Of a stretch of 64,000 nt of DNA, positions 10,335-24,722 are shown in pieces. Position 1 is the first letter of the stretch. Every line of letters starts with the position of its first letter. The notes under the pieces were generated by a model. It was not told where the DNA came from. It made no database searches and was given only the letters and a program-made list of their open reading frames with translations. The DNA is from Polydactylus sextarius (Eukaryota; Chordata; Actinopteri; Polynemidae), in the NCBI GenBank assembly GCA_016801845.1, contig CM028910.1, positions 14,166,629-14,230,628 on the forward strand. The letters are read 5' to 3'. A program made the translations under genes and the position numbers.

Positions 10335-13300
10335 TATTTACTTCTCTTTGGTCCTGCACTTTGGATATGGGTGACAGTTTTTCCTCACAAAGTATTAAAA
10401 AAAATATATACACATAGGGGGGGTTGGGGGATGGTGTCTGCGCTCGGCTACTCTTGCCTGGTCCACATCATCACGGTTGATCATCAAGGCATGAGTAATA
10501 GACATGACATTAACTTCATTGTTAAGAGGTGATCATCCAGATGTATAAAAAGTATTCAAGCATTTAAAGCTATGTTTCTGATTTCATGTCACAAACAAAA
10601 TGTCCACGTTGTTAATTATATTTATTAGATAGTTTTATTTTTCATTTATGACATACTTTTTTTTTTTTTTTTTTAAATCTACCACATTCATTTAAATAAA
10701 TAGACTATTAAATAGACTATTTTAAAATAAAGGAACATTTATGTGACAGATATTTTTTTAAGCACCACTTTATGCGATTAGACAGAACATTTGAGTCCTC
10801 CTGGGTCATTGCTCCTTATCAATTTAGACACCAATTACTTCACACTTTGTCTTCTGAGGAATTGTTTCAGGCAACTCGAGTGAGAAAAGCCACTGAGATG
10901 ATTACCTGCCTGGTCAGACTTCATTGGTCTCTCTGTGCTTTTATGTTCTTCCTGGTGTGCACTTCTCATCTGTTCCTTGTATCACACCAGAAAGGACTTG
11001 AGGCCAGCTGACAGACCCAAACTCTTTGTTATTGTAAGACAGCCAGGTGGTTATACAACGAGATGGATTTCTCTCAGTTGTTACTCTAATGAAGAGCACC
11101 ACAGTCGATAAATGACACCAACAATTTCGTTCTGCTTGGGCTGCTGTAATTGAAAAGTAACTGATGCAGAACTATATGGAGCCCCTTTTCTTCTCTAATA
11201 TTTTGTTTCATGGTTTCAGGCATTTAGTTAGTTATGATTATGCCTGTTTTTGAAATGCCATCTTCCTCATGATGTTTGCTCACTGCGCCGTGTGACCGCT
11301 CCCAGAGTCTGGAAGATGTATACAAGAGAATTTAAACACAAACAAACAAAGCGATAGCAATAACTCTGAGAACATAATGCCAGTCATTTTATTTCAGTTA
11401 CTGGAGCGGTATGTTAGGCTGTTTTCAATATAAGTATAACTGTTACATCTTTGAGGCCATGCTGCAGAGAGACTGGGCTGTTTCTGTGAGGAATAACTGA
11501 ATTAAACAAAATGTAACAATATTTTAAAAGACATGTTATTATAAAATGTAGAGCAAATTAAGTAGTTTAGATAATTAATTTGCTATAGTTAGTTTTTAGG
11601 ACATGGTCATTTCATGTATCTATGTACAGACCCTACAAACAAGAGTGATGGACAAGAGATTTGAGCAGCTCCTGGACGAGTCTAACAGAGGATTACTGTT
11701 AATCTAAGCTTCTCTTCAATGGCTCTCCTGTCCTCGCAGCTCGACTTGTCGACATAAGGCTGTTTAGTTTCTGGAGCCTTCTGTCTTTGAAGTGGCTGGT
11801 GCATTTAAAAGTGCCACATGCTGTTCCTGCATTCCTGCAGCCTGAACAAGTCCAATCAAAGTTTAAACATCAACTAAAAAGTAAAGTCAGAGCTTCACAG
11901 AGTGATGGGAGTCTACTTAGAGACACAGGAAACATTAAGATACTGAAATACACTTTTGTTTTACAGTAGTTTTCTCATTTCAAAATGTGTAATTTTTCTT
12001 ACATTTTTCAGACTATTGGATTCTGTTTTTTTTTTTTTCATCTCTGTCTCTCTGTTATGTTATTTAATCAGAATCAGCAGAGTGAACAGGTGGTGAGAAG
12101 GATGAGCAGTGTCTTTCCCAATGTTATAAGCCCTGCTGCTTATTATTAAACATGCATCATATTATTACTAGACCTTTTTTGTAGCTTTTATAAATTATGT
12201 TGTGATTTGGACTATTACATTCTTTATAAAGTAAAATCCACCATTTCAGCCCCTGTCCAAACTATTTCCAAGCTGTAAAAAGTCTCAGCAGCTTAACTTT
12301 TCTTCCTCACTATAATTATTTCATGCTATGCTGCTCCACTGCAAACCTGAACTCTCTTGTTTGGCCTCGACCTGAACGCAAAGCTTGAATGAACACGCTG
12401 TTTTTTCTCTCTATGTTGACTTTCACAATTTCGTATGTGAACTGTGAGGATGATCGGCCCCTGTTCCATCTGTGTCACAGGTGTTTTTACGTTTGCTTAA
12501 TGAGACGCCTACTCGAGAACGGCGCCTTTCATCGGCGTCTCTCCGGCTCCTCGTGTTACGAGTCCCCAAAGGCCTTTCCCACAGGAGACATTGTGACATG
12601 CCACAAGAGAGAAAGCACAGGTGTTTTCACTTGTGTTTAACACTGTAATTGGTTTGTCAAATTTGATGACCTTGTGTTGCTCCATCTTAGCTCTGCCTAC
12701 TTTAAACCTGAACACAGGTCTCATCAACCAGAAGAGGAAATACCTGAATGTGCATGTAAAACTGCATTTGATGTTTGTATTGAAACTACAGAAAAGTTTG
12801 ATTTTATGTACCCAAGTTTACCAACTTCACAATATCATGTAGTATCTGAATCCAGTTGCACAGATGTTTTTAGACTCCATTATAATTTTACTGTCTAATG
12901 TCTACTGGACCCTGCAACAATAAAATTAAAAGTAAAAACAGAAAAGTCTACCGAAGAGAAGCTGTTGCCATTTTCATACTTTTTGTTTCTGGGTTACTGG
13001 AGTTAGAGAACTCGGGAAAGTCAAAAATAATCAGTTTAATTGATCTCTATAAAGGACAGTGTGAATGAGATATTGTGTGAAAATAAGAAATGAACAAATA
13101 CTTTCACTTTTGTGTCTAGATCTAGACATATGAATTTAGCAGTATGAAATGTGTGCAGTGTGAATGTTTTTTTTGCATCCAAAAACTTAAAAAAGCTCTT
13201 TAATTAATAATTCAAATCAGCTGCTTTTTAAATAGTTATTCATATACACAAAACAACACTATTCTCATACGAAACTACTGGCATGCTAATGATCTGGAGA

Positions 13301-13429
13301 TGCGATGATTCATTAAAGCTGAAAGAATAACTCCAGATAATATTTTAGCTATGTTTTATCTGTGGGGGCAGTGATGGGGTAAAGACTGGAGTCAGGACAG
13401 AAGCCAGACATCATGTCCTGCCTATTAGC

Positions 13430-13545
13430 TCCACACTGCCAGGCTCATCTATCTTTATTGGTCATCCATTAGCCTGCATTAAAGGGAGACACGGGATAAT
13501 AGCAGTAATGATGCTGATGATGAAATTAGACTGCGGGTACACACG
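13430..13545. promoter_or_regulatory. Candidate conserved noncoding element
   Basis: Non-repetitive balanced sequence with TTTATTGG, CATTAGCC and ATTAAAG cores and a run of ATGATG, typical of developmental enhancers. Judged by appearance only; cross-species alignment would be needed. Confidence 0.25.
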
Positions 13546-14099
13546 TCATCATTGCAGTGTTGCAGCTGGAATCATAAAGGTTTCCCACTGACAAACGGAC
13601 AGATAAAGTAAACAACTTCTAGCTGTGTATGTATGTATGCATGTGTGGAAAACAAACATACAGAGACAAAATGAGGCTTTGCAATTTAGCTGAAAAATTA
13701 CAATCGGGCTTGAAGGTGTGTACATTAACTTTACAGCACGTAGACAGCCAATCTAAAGGCAGCACCTGTGCCAATCTGCCGGATGGACAGATGCTGGTAC
13801 AGGTGTGTGTGTGATGATGGTTGGCAGAGATGAGCGCCAGCCTGAGCAGCAGCAGCACACAGACACCAGACCCAGCAAAGTGATGATGCCAGGCATTAGA
13901 CAACTGGGACGGAGGGATCATTAAGGCAACTTTCTGGAAAGATGCTCTAAGATCAGGCAAGCACAGAGCAAAATGAAGATATGGGTGTCTGGTTTGACGG
14001 ATTCAGAGAGGCGTAAACGTCTTTTATAGGCAGCACGTAACAACAATCAATCACAACTGTTTACAGTCCAGGGTAATGCCTTTTTCCTATTTTGGTTGG

Positions 14100-14265
14100 A
14101 GGCATCTCACCAGTCTTTCTTTTATTATGCCTCTTAATTAGCTCCGCATGAATTACTAATCAACCATGAAGAAGGCATTCACCAATTTAAAAAGTGATAG
14201 CCCATGAAATGAACAGCACAGCCTCATACATGCACATCAATTACTAATCCTGAAAGGCCTGAAAA
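14100..14265. promoter_or_regulatory. Candidate conserved noncoding element rich in homeodomain-like cores
   Basis: Non-repetitive stretch with several TAAT/ATTA cores, including TCTTAATTAGCTCC, GAATTACTAATCAACC and ATCAATTACTAATCC. Such clustering is common in vertebrate conserved noncoding elements. Function is inference. Confidence 0.3.
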
Positions 14266-14674
14266 CAAACCTCTGACTGAAAGAGAGAGACTGAAAACAC
14301 ACACACACATACCAACATACATACACACACATAGGAGGCAAACATTATTGTGAATAAATCCTTCATTAAGTATTTAGAATGGTATCAGTGTTGGCCCTGC
14401 CATCATGCTGCGTATCCTCAGTGATCCACCCCGGAGACATTGATCTTCTTCATAAGGAACATAATGACCACCAGAGAAATACTGATCATATTTCAGCACC
14501 AGTCAATTCAGTTCATTAAGGCTGCTGTGCCTCCTGCTGTGGACCCGTATTGATCCTGCCAGTGTCACCAGACTGTTATTCTCCACTAACTAGATAGGTA
14601 TGCCACAAAACTGTAATTTATACAGTAGCAACAGCAAGTTGAACGAAAGACAACAAGGAGCAAACATCTAAAGG

Positions 14675-14717
<43 letters not shown>
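14675..14717. repeat. A(n) followed by (TA)n
   Basis: A 16-base A run runs directly into a TA dinucleotide repeat. Confidence 0.95.
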
Positions 14718-14722
<5 letters not shown>

Positions 14723-15362
14723 CAAAGCTTTCCCCATCTGTATCAGAGCAGCGTGGACTGTCCATCTCTGTGCCCTTTCTGCATTGGCATCAAATGTCAG
14801 ACATGACACAAGAAATCCTAAAAGTATCAAGGCTGTCCCCGGGTTTCAGAGAGAATTTTTCTAATGCCTCTAATACCTTTTCCACCGTCTCCTCTGCTCT
14901 AATCTTCACTTATCTGGCAGCCAGGTGAGCTGCCGCACATGGCTGGTGGGCAAGCTTTGGTCTGTGGGAATACAGCTCATCTTAATGGTATTTCTCCCCC
15001 TTTTCCTTCACTTCCCTTTGCTTCTCTTACCCTTTCCTCCAAGGCGGCTGTCAGACAGAGGCAGAGCAGCTAGAGAACTTCTCATTGCTGTTGTAGCTGA
15101 CAGCAGGGCGCCGCTGGGATTGGTCAGGAGACCGCAGCCGCCCGTCATGCAGAGGGGGCAGTCAGGCTCACAGGTGCACAGCATCTGACAGATAATAGCA
15201 GATAAAACCCGGGCCAAACACCAGCAGCTCACTCCTCCCTTACAAGGGGGACGGGGGGGACCTGTGGTGGTGGGTGTGGGTCAGATGTGGGGGAATAGGG
15301 GCGAGTGTTGGGGGCAAAGTGCTCTGAAAACTAGTGTCCTTTATTTAACCACTGACCAGACT

Positions 15363-15468
<106 letters not shown>

Positions 15469-18088
15469 GGTGAAGGATAGGCAAGGTCAGAGATATCAAA
15501 TCCCACCACAGAATCAGTCCTGCAGCTTACTGTACACTTAGCAGAGGTTAGGATTGATTTGGGGCTTAATACTGAGTGTTTCTGCTTCTGAAAAAGCACA
15601 TCAAAACACAGCAGTCATCTTATTAGTTTTTTGTTTTTTTGCCATTACTTGCTGCTCTTTTATTACTTTTATTGCTGTAATTTCTGTTGAAAGAGCTGCG
15701 AGTCTCCAAAGTACAATAAACAGTAAAATTTGTTTATGCCACGGAGCTCTTCCCCTTGTATCCCCCATTCTGTTTCATGTTTTTATTCATATCCAAAACC
15801 GCTTTTCATCTTAGTGAGCAAATCAAAACTCCAGAGTACAAAATGCAAACACATTTTCATCTGTTAAAGCTGGAATAATGCAAACCCAAACCTATTTAAA
15901 TCTATAATGAAACGCAATAGTCACTTGCAATCATGTCCTCTTATGTTGGCTTAATTTCATGTCTACCTGCCACCAGCTCGGAAAAAAGTCGACGAGTGAT
16001 ACTTCTCTCTGCAGGAAAACTAAATTAAAGCACAATATCTCACAACACAAAATTTCTAAGGAATTTTGCTTTGACTGTGAAAGAGCACATCACATGACAC
16101 GAATCTCCTCCTGTCCACGTGCAGGATGCCGGCCGATGTGACACCAGGAAACACAATCTCACACACTCAGCTTGACAACAGTCCACATCTGTTTTCTCTG
16201 AGCTGCCACTGGGAGGCAGGTGGAGCAGATTTTAAAGGTGCAATTAATAAAATTTTAACCATCACATAAACCAAACAATGGCATCTGCACAAGTTTGACA
16301 GGAGTGCTTGATCATCACCCTTAAATCAGCAACTATTTTCAAGTGCTGATATTTCTTTTAAAATTCACCCTCACTGTTTTGGTGACATATTTTTTTCCCC
16401 CCTCAAGTCAGAAAAGCTATATACTTTTAAGACATACAGTGCTGGATACGTTCACGCTTCAATAAACATGTCTGTTGAAAGTCAACTTTGACTGGCTTGT
16501 TGACAGGGATTGGAACATGAAAATCTATCTGTATCATTCCTTGGTCTCCAATAGAGGTCAGTGCAAAGTCACACACTCGTGCAGAGGACAGCAGAGATGG
16601 TGTAATGAGCAGGAGAATACCCCGGGTTTAAAACGACCAGGGTTCAAGCATCTGCTGTGTTGAAGTTTCCAAGTGAAAGACCGAGTCACCTGTTCTACAG
16701 CTGCAACTGACGGCTGAGCCGCCTGAGAAAGCAGGGCAATTAAAAGTAGAATTTCCCTACGGAAATCAGTAATGTATAGAATTTTATTTATACATACAGC
16801 ACCCTACATACACACCCGACGGGCAGACATGCTCCATATGTAGCTCTAAGACTGATAATGACCTTGACCGTGGCAGCGAGGTATCTCCTGACAACGCATG
16901 TACATCTGTCTGCCTCGTGACATTGAATATACTGTGAGGATTATTGTGAGGAATTCAGCTGTGTGACAGGTTATCATATTAACAATTTATCTCACTGTTA
17001 AAGCTTTACAATTAGTAACAAGTATCCACAATGGTAGAAAACCAACCATCCTTTAGGCTCTGAAGCAAAGAACCTGGAATAGGTTGTGAATAACAGTGAT
17101 ATAGTGGGTGTTAAGAGCAACAATGTCCTCCAGACACACACGCATGCACACATACACAGTCCAAAAACTCAATCCACCAGCCATAACACAGAGACAGAGT
17201 GGCATCAACCTCTATTATCTAGTCCCTATGCTGCTAACACAAAAGGCTCCCTGGAACAAAAATCCAATCAGTCCTCTCTAGGAGGATTTGCTCCACAGCA
17301 GTGCTCAGCAACACTGGTGGCTCTGCTGGTGACAAAGAAATAATCTTAGAGCCCACAGCCTGTTCACAGCCTGTTTACTGCCTCCATCACATCGCCCTTT
17401 TAGAAAAAGGACAGACAGAGTTGACGCTTCTTCTGTTGTCATTTACTGTCCTCTGAGTTTAGCGCTCTCTCTCCTTTCCTGCATGCAAAAACATGAAACA
17501 CATGGTTGACTATGTGTACAATGCGTGAAATTACCGCATTTGCGACACAGGGAATATTTACTCTAAGCATTAGTAATATGGGCCTGACAAAAAAAGGAGC
17601 TTTGGGCATATAGGCTGGAGACAGGTTTTAAATAATTGTTTGATGACAAATATTTTCTAAATATTTCCATTGCCCTTAACCCCCACCACCCCTTTCTCTC
17701 ACAGTCCTCCACTCTTTGTCGGGTAAATTTATCACACTCTTTCTCTATTCATTAGCATGCTGCTGCTTATTTAGCCACGCTACTGAGAAGCCTTCAACAA
17801 AATCAACTGGAAAATACTCAATATGAGGCGGCCAGCACACTCCGCTTTCCTCCCTTCCATCCTTCATCTCCTTCTCTGTTTGTTTTATGTGTTTTTTTTT
17901 CAACCACATCAAAATTGAAGCGTAGTCTTCCATAATGAAGAGGAGGAGATAAAATATGCAAATTCACAGAGAAAGGATATAATTAGGGCAATAATAGGAA
18001 GTGTTGTTTTCACAGCTGCTCATTTACACAAAAGCCTGATAGTATTTTTTTAATGTTCCTCTATGTTTTTTTCACTGTCCTCTGCATT

Positions 18089-18108
18089 CCCTCCCTCCCT
18101 CCCTCCCT
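18089..18108. repeat. (CCCT)n short tandem repeat
   Basis: Five CCCT units in a row. Confidence 0.9.
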
Positions 18109-21100
18109 GTCTTGCGTGGAAAGCCGCCGTGTGCTCCACTAAAAACAAATCTCTGCAGCTCAACAGACTGAAAACCAGTCAACCTTGCAGTCCCTGAGAC
18201 ACCCAGAGATTTCTATCAGCTCAGGTATGTACCACAGGCCTAGATAGCGAGCAGGAGGTTGCATTCAGGTTGTTTCAGACCTGTTCTTTCCACCCTTCAT
18301 GGGTCAGCCCAGGGTGGATAGAAACACAGTATCCCGACCACCAGTCTGCAAAAGTGACTTTTCTCCACGTGAGGTGGTGAATCCACCTTTTTCTTTTAGC
18401 TTCTGTCTCTGCACTGGGTGTTAGAGTAGAAAGAATATTCAAGAATGTTTTGTGCTTACTTTATTATTAAGGACAGCAGAAGAACTCCAACAGCAGTGTT
18501 TCTTTACTTACTAACTTCTGGTCTGTGTTTGCTCTACATACTGTAGACATATTGCTGCCACTGGCTATTTTCTTTGCAGCAATTATAGTCCTGACGCAGT
18601 GTTACCAAAACTGGAAAGGTAAATTAAATTCAAACACTTTTCTGTACTTTAGGAAGTGATATTACTTTATTTCATTCTTAAATATATTTTTGATGAGGTG
18701 ATCTGACAGGCAGTATTGCTCTTGCTTGTACTCGGTTTGTCTGTATAAATGTTTACTGGTTTGCACCAAAACACCAACGCAAATAATCTGTACGCTGAAA
18801 ATAAATAAAATCTTTCATAAAAAAAGGTACATAATTCATACAGACTTTGTCCATGTTTCCAATTGTAAAATGTGGCTACATGAGTGAGGAAACAAGAGCT
18901 AAATGAATGAATGCAGGTTTCATATATTTGAACTTAAATCAAAGACAGACCAGACCGGCAGGTATAGATCAGCTGATCAAACATGGCACAGTTACACAGA
19001 ATATAAACTGGTTCACACAAGAGGGTTAACTCTCATTCATGTTTTTAAGGATAATTTAAAAACCATAATATCAAATGGTTTTCTTCAAAGAGACAAAGGA
19101 AAAGAAAAAGTTTAAATAATCTTCCCGTGTTTCATGAAACAAGCATTTCATCTGATTTCGAGGCGGGAGGGAAACTGTTACAACACAAATACCACAACAA
19201 CACTCCATGAGTGCAATTTACCAAAGGACCAATAAAGATACATCATATTCAAAACAATAGCACCACCACAACAAAGACATATATACATGATATATGACTA
19301 TATTTTCTGGATGGATGCCTGGAGACTTTCATCTGAAGAAATTGAAGCTATTAAATGGCTGAAAGGGGGCCAGGCTGGTGCATTGCGTAAATTAGAGAAA
19401 AAACTCTGTTGACCCCACATTCATATGTCAGACAATTTAGTTTGAAGTAATCCTTGACTTATTCTGCCGTTGTCTGACATGTTATGCAAATGTTGAGACA
19501 CTACATGCTGGTGTTTGTAGGAGAGAAAATGAGGCCAATGGGAGTTGAAGACTTGATTTTTTCTCGCATGTAGAAAAAAAAAGAGAACTTAAAATTGTAC
19601 TTCCATACTATAACAGTACTTCAGTTTAAGTTCCCTTCCTCACGGAGTTTATTTGTTGTTTTTATTTCCGTATATAAGGGCGAGCGCTTGGCTGATTTTA
19701 GCTGACCATAATAAGTTTAGTAGGCAGACAAAGATGTTGTTGCCCGTGGCTGAGGTTTTTTGCAATAACTGGCTAACAACAGCAGAATCAATTTCCATGG
19801 CTCCTTATTTTCCTAATGGTGTGTTTGTTTTATTAACTGCTGCTCCTCCTGGCGTTTGTAATTCAAGCAAATGTAAACACAATCCTGGAAGAAAAGCTAA
19901 TGTTCAAATCGGCTGTGTGGATTGAGATATGAAATGCAGTAGATCTCAACAATCACCAGATTTATTGATCAGTTTGCTTTAATCGATAATTACCTGGATT
20001 TGTAGGATGAAGGGTGATAGTTTTCCTGAAATGTGATAGATTCTGAAAATGTATTCATATTTATTTCATCCCTGTGTGCTGGAACTATACACATCATTTA
20101 TCCTGTATTTCTCCTATACACACTCTTCATATTGAACAATACCTTCAGATATAAATATAAACTGAAATTTGTTGATGTGACACTGCTTTAATGTTTGTGC
20201 TTTTGTCTAGAAAATATCCTCTAACCAGGTTGTTTCCATGGAAACAATACAGCTAAAGTGATGTTACCGTTTTCATCATGAAATGACTATCACCTCCATA
20301 CCTTGAACTTTTGTTCTTGTTGTTTATATATGCACTCATGCCTTTATTAAGTTAATTTTACATATGTAAATTTCCACACTATCACGATGTAAACTGAAAT
20401 GTTCAGAGTTTGTAAATATGAGTGACTGGCTGTGTAAACCACAACCTCTGACCTCTGATATGTACAGTGATTTTGTCTGAGGGGAGCAAAGCAGGAAACA
20501 CAAAGAATATCTGTAGAAAGAGATTCTCTAATGAAGAACATTTCTATTCTGCGCTGACAGAAACAGCAGGAAAATGGAGACACAAAGAGAGAAGTGATAG
20601 AGTGAAAAAGAAGAAAGTGAGAGAAGAGATCTGAGAACTGCCTATTATCTCTACACTGCTTCATTGCTTCAGACACAAACACACACACATACACACATGT
20701 GTGCAGTGTGTGCGTGCGTGCTGCACATGTGTAAAACCTAAAAGTGTATGCACAAGTACACACATAAACTCACACACAACCATCCTCTCAAATCTGCCCA
20801 GATCTCATGAATATGATTGACCTTTTTTCCACTGTAATGCTGAGAGCGCATAAAGGGGAAAGGAGAAACTAAACAGAGGCAAGCAGAGTTAATTTAGAAC
20901 AACACATTATTGGGTGCTGACTGCAGATATGGAAAAGGACAATCTAATCGATAAGCCCAAAGAATGACAATGGCCTCTCAAATCAATGACTGCACCCCAT
21001 TTTCTCACTGTGAAAAGACAAAGCCCTCAGTGCAGGTGTATTTGTTGTTCTGTTCTGTGCTGTTTGCACCTGTTTGTGCATGTGTGTGTGTGTTTGTGTA

Positions 21101-21946
21101 AGTGGTGGAAATGTGTATGTGCTTGTGTGCATGTGTGTGTGTACCTGGTTGCTGCTGTGGTGGAACAGTTGCCAGGACTAATCATTATTTAGTTGTGGCG
21201 GGGCTGGAAAGGTCAGCAGTCTGAAATGTCAGGCTGTGTTCAACAGGAGCCAGATGCAGCCGTGCGCTGCTCAAGTGTCCAATTAAAGAGGGCCGAGTGA
21301 GGTTTGAGTGGGTCTGTGTGTGGGGGTGAGTGAATGTGTGTGAAATAAGAAAGAGAGGCTAAAAACTGTGTTTTTAAAAGTGTTTTTTTTTCGGTTTGTT
21401 TTTGTATCTAAAATACATATATACTCTCAATTATATGGATGTGAATACAGGTGTAAGTGTGAATCATTCTTCAGAGGACTTAATGAATGCCATTAGAAAA
21501 AGAGGCAAACAGAGCAGCAGGGGCAGAAACCTCATCAAGTCACTTTCCTCCTCACACGCAGCATGTTATGAAGCCACTTGAGCCTATTAGTTTGTTCACA
21601 CCTTGTGATTCCCCCCGCCGTCCATGCCACAAAGACAAGATGACGGAGCGAACCATACAACACAAAAGAGCAGAAACAAGAGGACAAAGGCTACGTGATA
21701 AAATAAGATGCTTAATAAATAACAGCAGATAACGAGTGTTGCTCAAATGAGTGGAGGAGGAAGTGCCAACAGCGGAGAGGGAGGCAGCTGAGAGGATGAC
21801 AAGGAGAAAGGGAGCAAAGGAGCGGAAACTCCTTTAATCTGCAGGGAGAAGGAGAGGGTGTCCTGCCTGTGTTTCCCTATCAGAGTCATTCATCTGAACG
21901 CCTCACCTGCTCTTCATACAGCCATCATAATAACCTTCACCATGTT

Positions 21947-21948
<2 letters not shown>

Positions 21949-21998
<50 letters not shown>
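21949..21998. repeat. (GT)n microsatellite
   Basis: About 25 uninterrupted GT units. Confidence 0.97.
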
Positions 21999-22001
<3 letters not shown>

Positions 22002-23499
22002 CGTCTCCTCACCTACTGTGAATAGTAATAAGCAGCAGGGCAGGATAAAATATGTCTGCCAAGTTAAGAATATAATAGACTTCCCTTCAAGGCCACACGT
22101 AACAACAGCTTGAATAATGACCTGTAATAATTTACACAGCACACTGAGCTCTACACTGGTCAGAGGGAGAAACCTTTCAGTGAGAAATAATCGAGCGATT
22201 CCAGTCTATCCAGGGCCTCTCCATGGGTGCTAACTGAACCCTACAGGAGGGTCGGTCCACTGTGTCCATAAGCTTTAAAGCTCATTCAAGGAAGGAGATG
22301 CAAAGTCACAGAGAAACTTTTCAAATGTATTAAAATGAATTCAGTGGGATTTAATAGTGACCGTTAACAGTGCATCTCGTTCCCACCACTCAGGTGGTAA
22401 TGAGATGTCAGAGAGTACAAGACCATGGAGTGCTGAGGTTTGACATTGTATATTGACTGACCAACAAAAAAAAGAAGAGCACAAAAATTAAATAGCCTTG
22501 ATGAGTGGAGTGGTTTCACAAAGTATTCACTTTTTCCTTATTTTTTTTACTCAGTTTATTCTTATAATGAGACACTACAAAGATCTCTGAGGAGCCATCT
22601 GCTTTAACAAAAGTAGATGAAATTTGTGAATGTCCTGTGTGTGATTCAAAAGCTTAAAGTCTTATTTGTTGCCTCGAATTATTCAGAAGTTGATTTTCAC
22701 AGTTTGCAAGGAATGTGCTAAATGTGCCAAAGTTTCTTTCAACTTTGACTATTAACTTAACATCTACGTATGTCTACAGTACACTGTTTCAAACTTTTCC
22801 TTAAAACAAGACACATTCATACCAAACTTTTATCTTACTCACACTAAAGCTCCATTTGATTTTAATTAATCTTTAGATGAAAAGCCCAGGAGGAGATTCA
22901 GAAAGCAAACACACTGAAGTTAGATTAGTTACAATAGATTGTTGCATAATCCAACCCGTCAGCCTATTTTCTTCTTCATTTGGCCACAGAAGGTTTTGTA
23001 TAATCTTTCTCACATGCTTTCCCTTCTTTTGCCCTTTCTCTCTCTCGATGCCCTCTGTCAAACTGTGAAGTCCATCGGCGAGTCTTGCCTCAGCCCAGGG
23101 CCTGAGGAACAGCTGCAATGTAAACCTGCTAAATTAACCTGGTCTCCACGAGCCTCGCATATGCATTATTCTAATCAAAGCACATTAGATCATCCAGATA
23201 CTTTAGACATATGGGTCTCTGTATCCTCCTTGCCGTCTCCATCTGTTTCTCCTCCCCAGTTTTTCGAATTTCCTCCTTGCTCTTCATCTCAGTGGATCCC
23301 TCATTTTCACAGCTGCCTCTCGACGACACTGGCATAAATTTCTAACAGTGCATCTACTTTCTGACATGTTTTCACATCCAGTTAAAGTGAGCACCATATG
23401 CGTGCTTGACTACAACATGCTATGAGTGTGCGGCGTGTAGTAGATACAGTTAAACTAGTCTCAAACTTCATATATATATATATATATTAGTTGTATATG

Positions 23500-23528
23500 A
23501 AGTATGGATATATGTTTTATCCATACTT
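23500..23528. repeat. Short perfect hairpin
   Basis: AAGTATGGATA (23500-23510) and its exact reverse complement (23518-23528) flank a 7-base loop, next to a (TA)n run. An 11-bp AT-rich stem is too short to call an RNA gene. Confidence 0.8.
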
Positions 23529-24213
23529 TATGTGTTAAAGTGTTTATTGTAAGACTGGTTAAAGCTTGTCTATGTCTCACTAGCACATAACAAACCTTAT
23601 AGTTGTGTTGACAGTGTTATTCACAGTGGTGTGTGCTGTATCGTGCTGTATTGACATGACTCAGTGGTGGGTGTCGTTATTTAACTGCACAATGACGACA
23701 AGCACTAACTGCTAATACATGAGAGGCAAATGTTTGTCATTTAAGTGTTTAATCATGTTTAATATGTCATGTTAAAGTGTTTAATATTTGTCATCATTTA
23801 TTAAGTGTTTCACTGATTGCCAGAAATAGTCGCAGAGTTTTACAATTTGTGTTTGTGAAAGAATTTTTGACATTTTGACATGAACGCAAGATTTCGCAAG
23901 AACGCAATTTCAAGAATGTATGTAAGTGATTTTTCTCTCTGGGTGTGTTATCATCTTTGTAAACACATGTATAAAATGTATTGACATACATGGAGGAGAC
24001 AAGTGAACTAACGAGATGAAAAGAAAAATATGAAATGGATTAGATATCTGCGAACATCGACGACTCAAAATACCATCTGATGATAATGATGAACATGTGA
24101 AAATCCCACAGCAGGACCCAGTCAAATGTTAGTCATGATATAGGGGAAATGCAGTGATAAAGTGTTTTTATAAAAAAAGGAGTATAGAAACAGTTATTGC
24201 TCTTGATGACTAA

Positions 24214-24217
<4 letters not shown>

Positions 24218-24278
<61 letters not shown>

Positions 24279-24299
24279 GCACACACACGCACACACACA
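24218..24299. repeat. (CA)n microsatellite with CG interruptions
   Basis: About 82 bp of CA units with a few CG replacements near the right end. It lies about 380 bp from the 40-nt AGBL4 exon, on its downstream (donor) side. Confidence 0.95.
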
Positions 24300-24682
24300 G
24301 CGATGTGTGCACAGTTTTTCTATATATATGCTTGGAGGCATGTGCTTGGTCTTATGACTTCCCATGAAGTCAATTCATAAATTTCATGTTCTCCTATTAT
24401 TGAAGCTTCAAGGCAATGTTTTTCTTTTTTGAAATTTAACACATGGCATCATAAGACAACATCCCATCCTTGAATGCACGCACCAACAATTGACCAGCAA
24501 CCATCACATCAGTAACGGTTCTGCTACAAGGTTTTCCATTATGCAGTTGTTGAGCATGTGTGTGAGGAAGCATCAACCAGAAAACACCATGTAAGACATT
24601 TATCATTTAGAGTTGTGTTAGAGAGGGAAAAAAACAGCAGTGGAGAGACGCTGCAGTGGAGAGGTGGAACTTAGGGACTTAC

Positions 24683-24722
24683 CAGAGTTGGTGATGGTTA
24701 ACAGGTCTAGATGTCGTTGTTG
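24683..24722 (-). CDS. agbl4: AGBL4 (cytosolic carboxypeptidase 6) 40-nt exon
   Basis: Very short exon of 40 nt encoding QQRHLDLLTITNS plus one base. Vertebrate CCP6 has a QQRKLDLLTIT segment directly after REQLGQSV, which is how the exon at 59154-59370 ends, so the two join in phase 0. A TTTGTTTCAG acceptor lies above 24722 and a perfect GTAAGT donor below 24683. AGBL4 is an M14 zinc carboxypeptidase that removes glutamates from tubulin and other proteins in the cytosol. This piece is the first strand region of the catalytic domain. The zinc-binding HPGE motif should be in the next exon, which was not found at lower coordinates in the window, so that exon must lie beyond base 1. Confidence 0.9.

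Noticed and set aside
12389..12898. Overlapping reading frames on both strands with a few Cys-rich stretches
   Set aside because: No splice context, no family resemblance and frames of chance length. One frame starts with a hydrophobic run, but that alone is weak.
23500..23528. Hairpin considered as a microRNA precursor
   Set aside because: An 11-bp stem is far shorter than a microRNA precursor, and the sequence is AT-repeat DNA.
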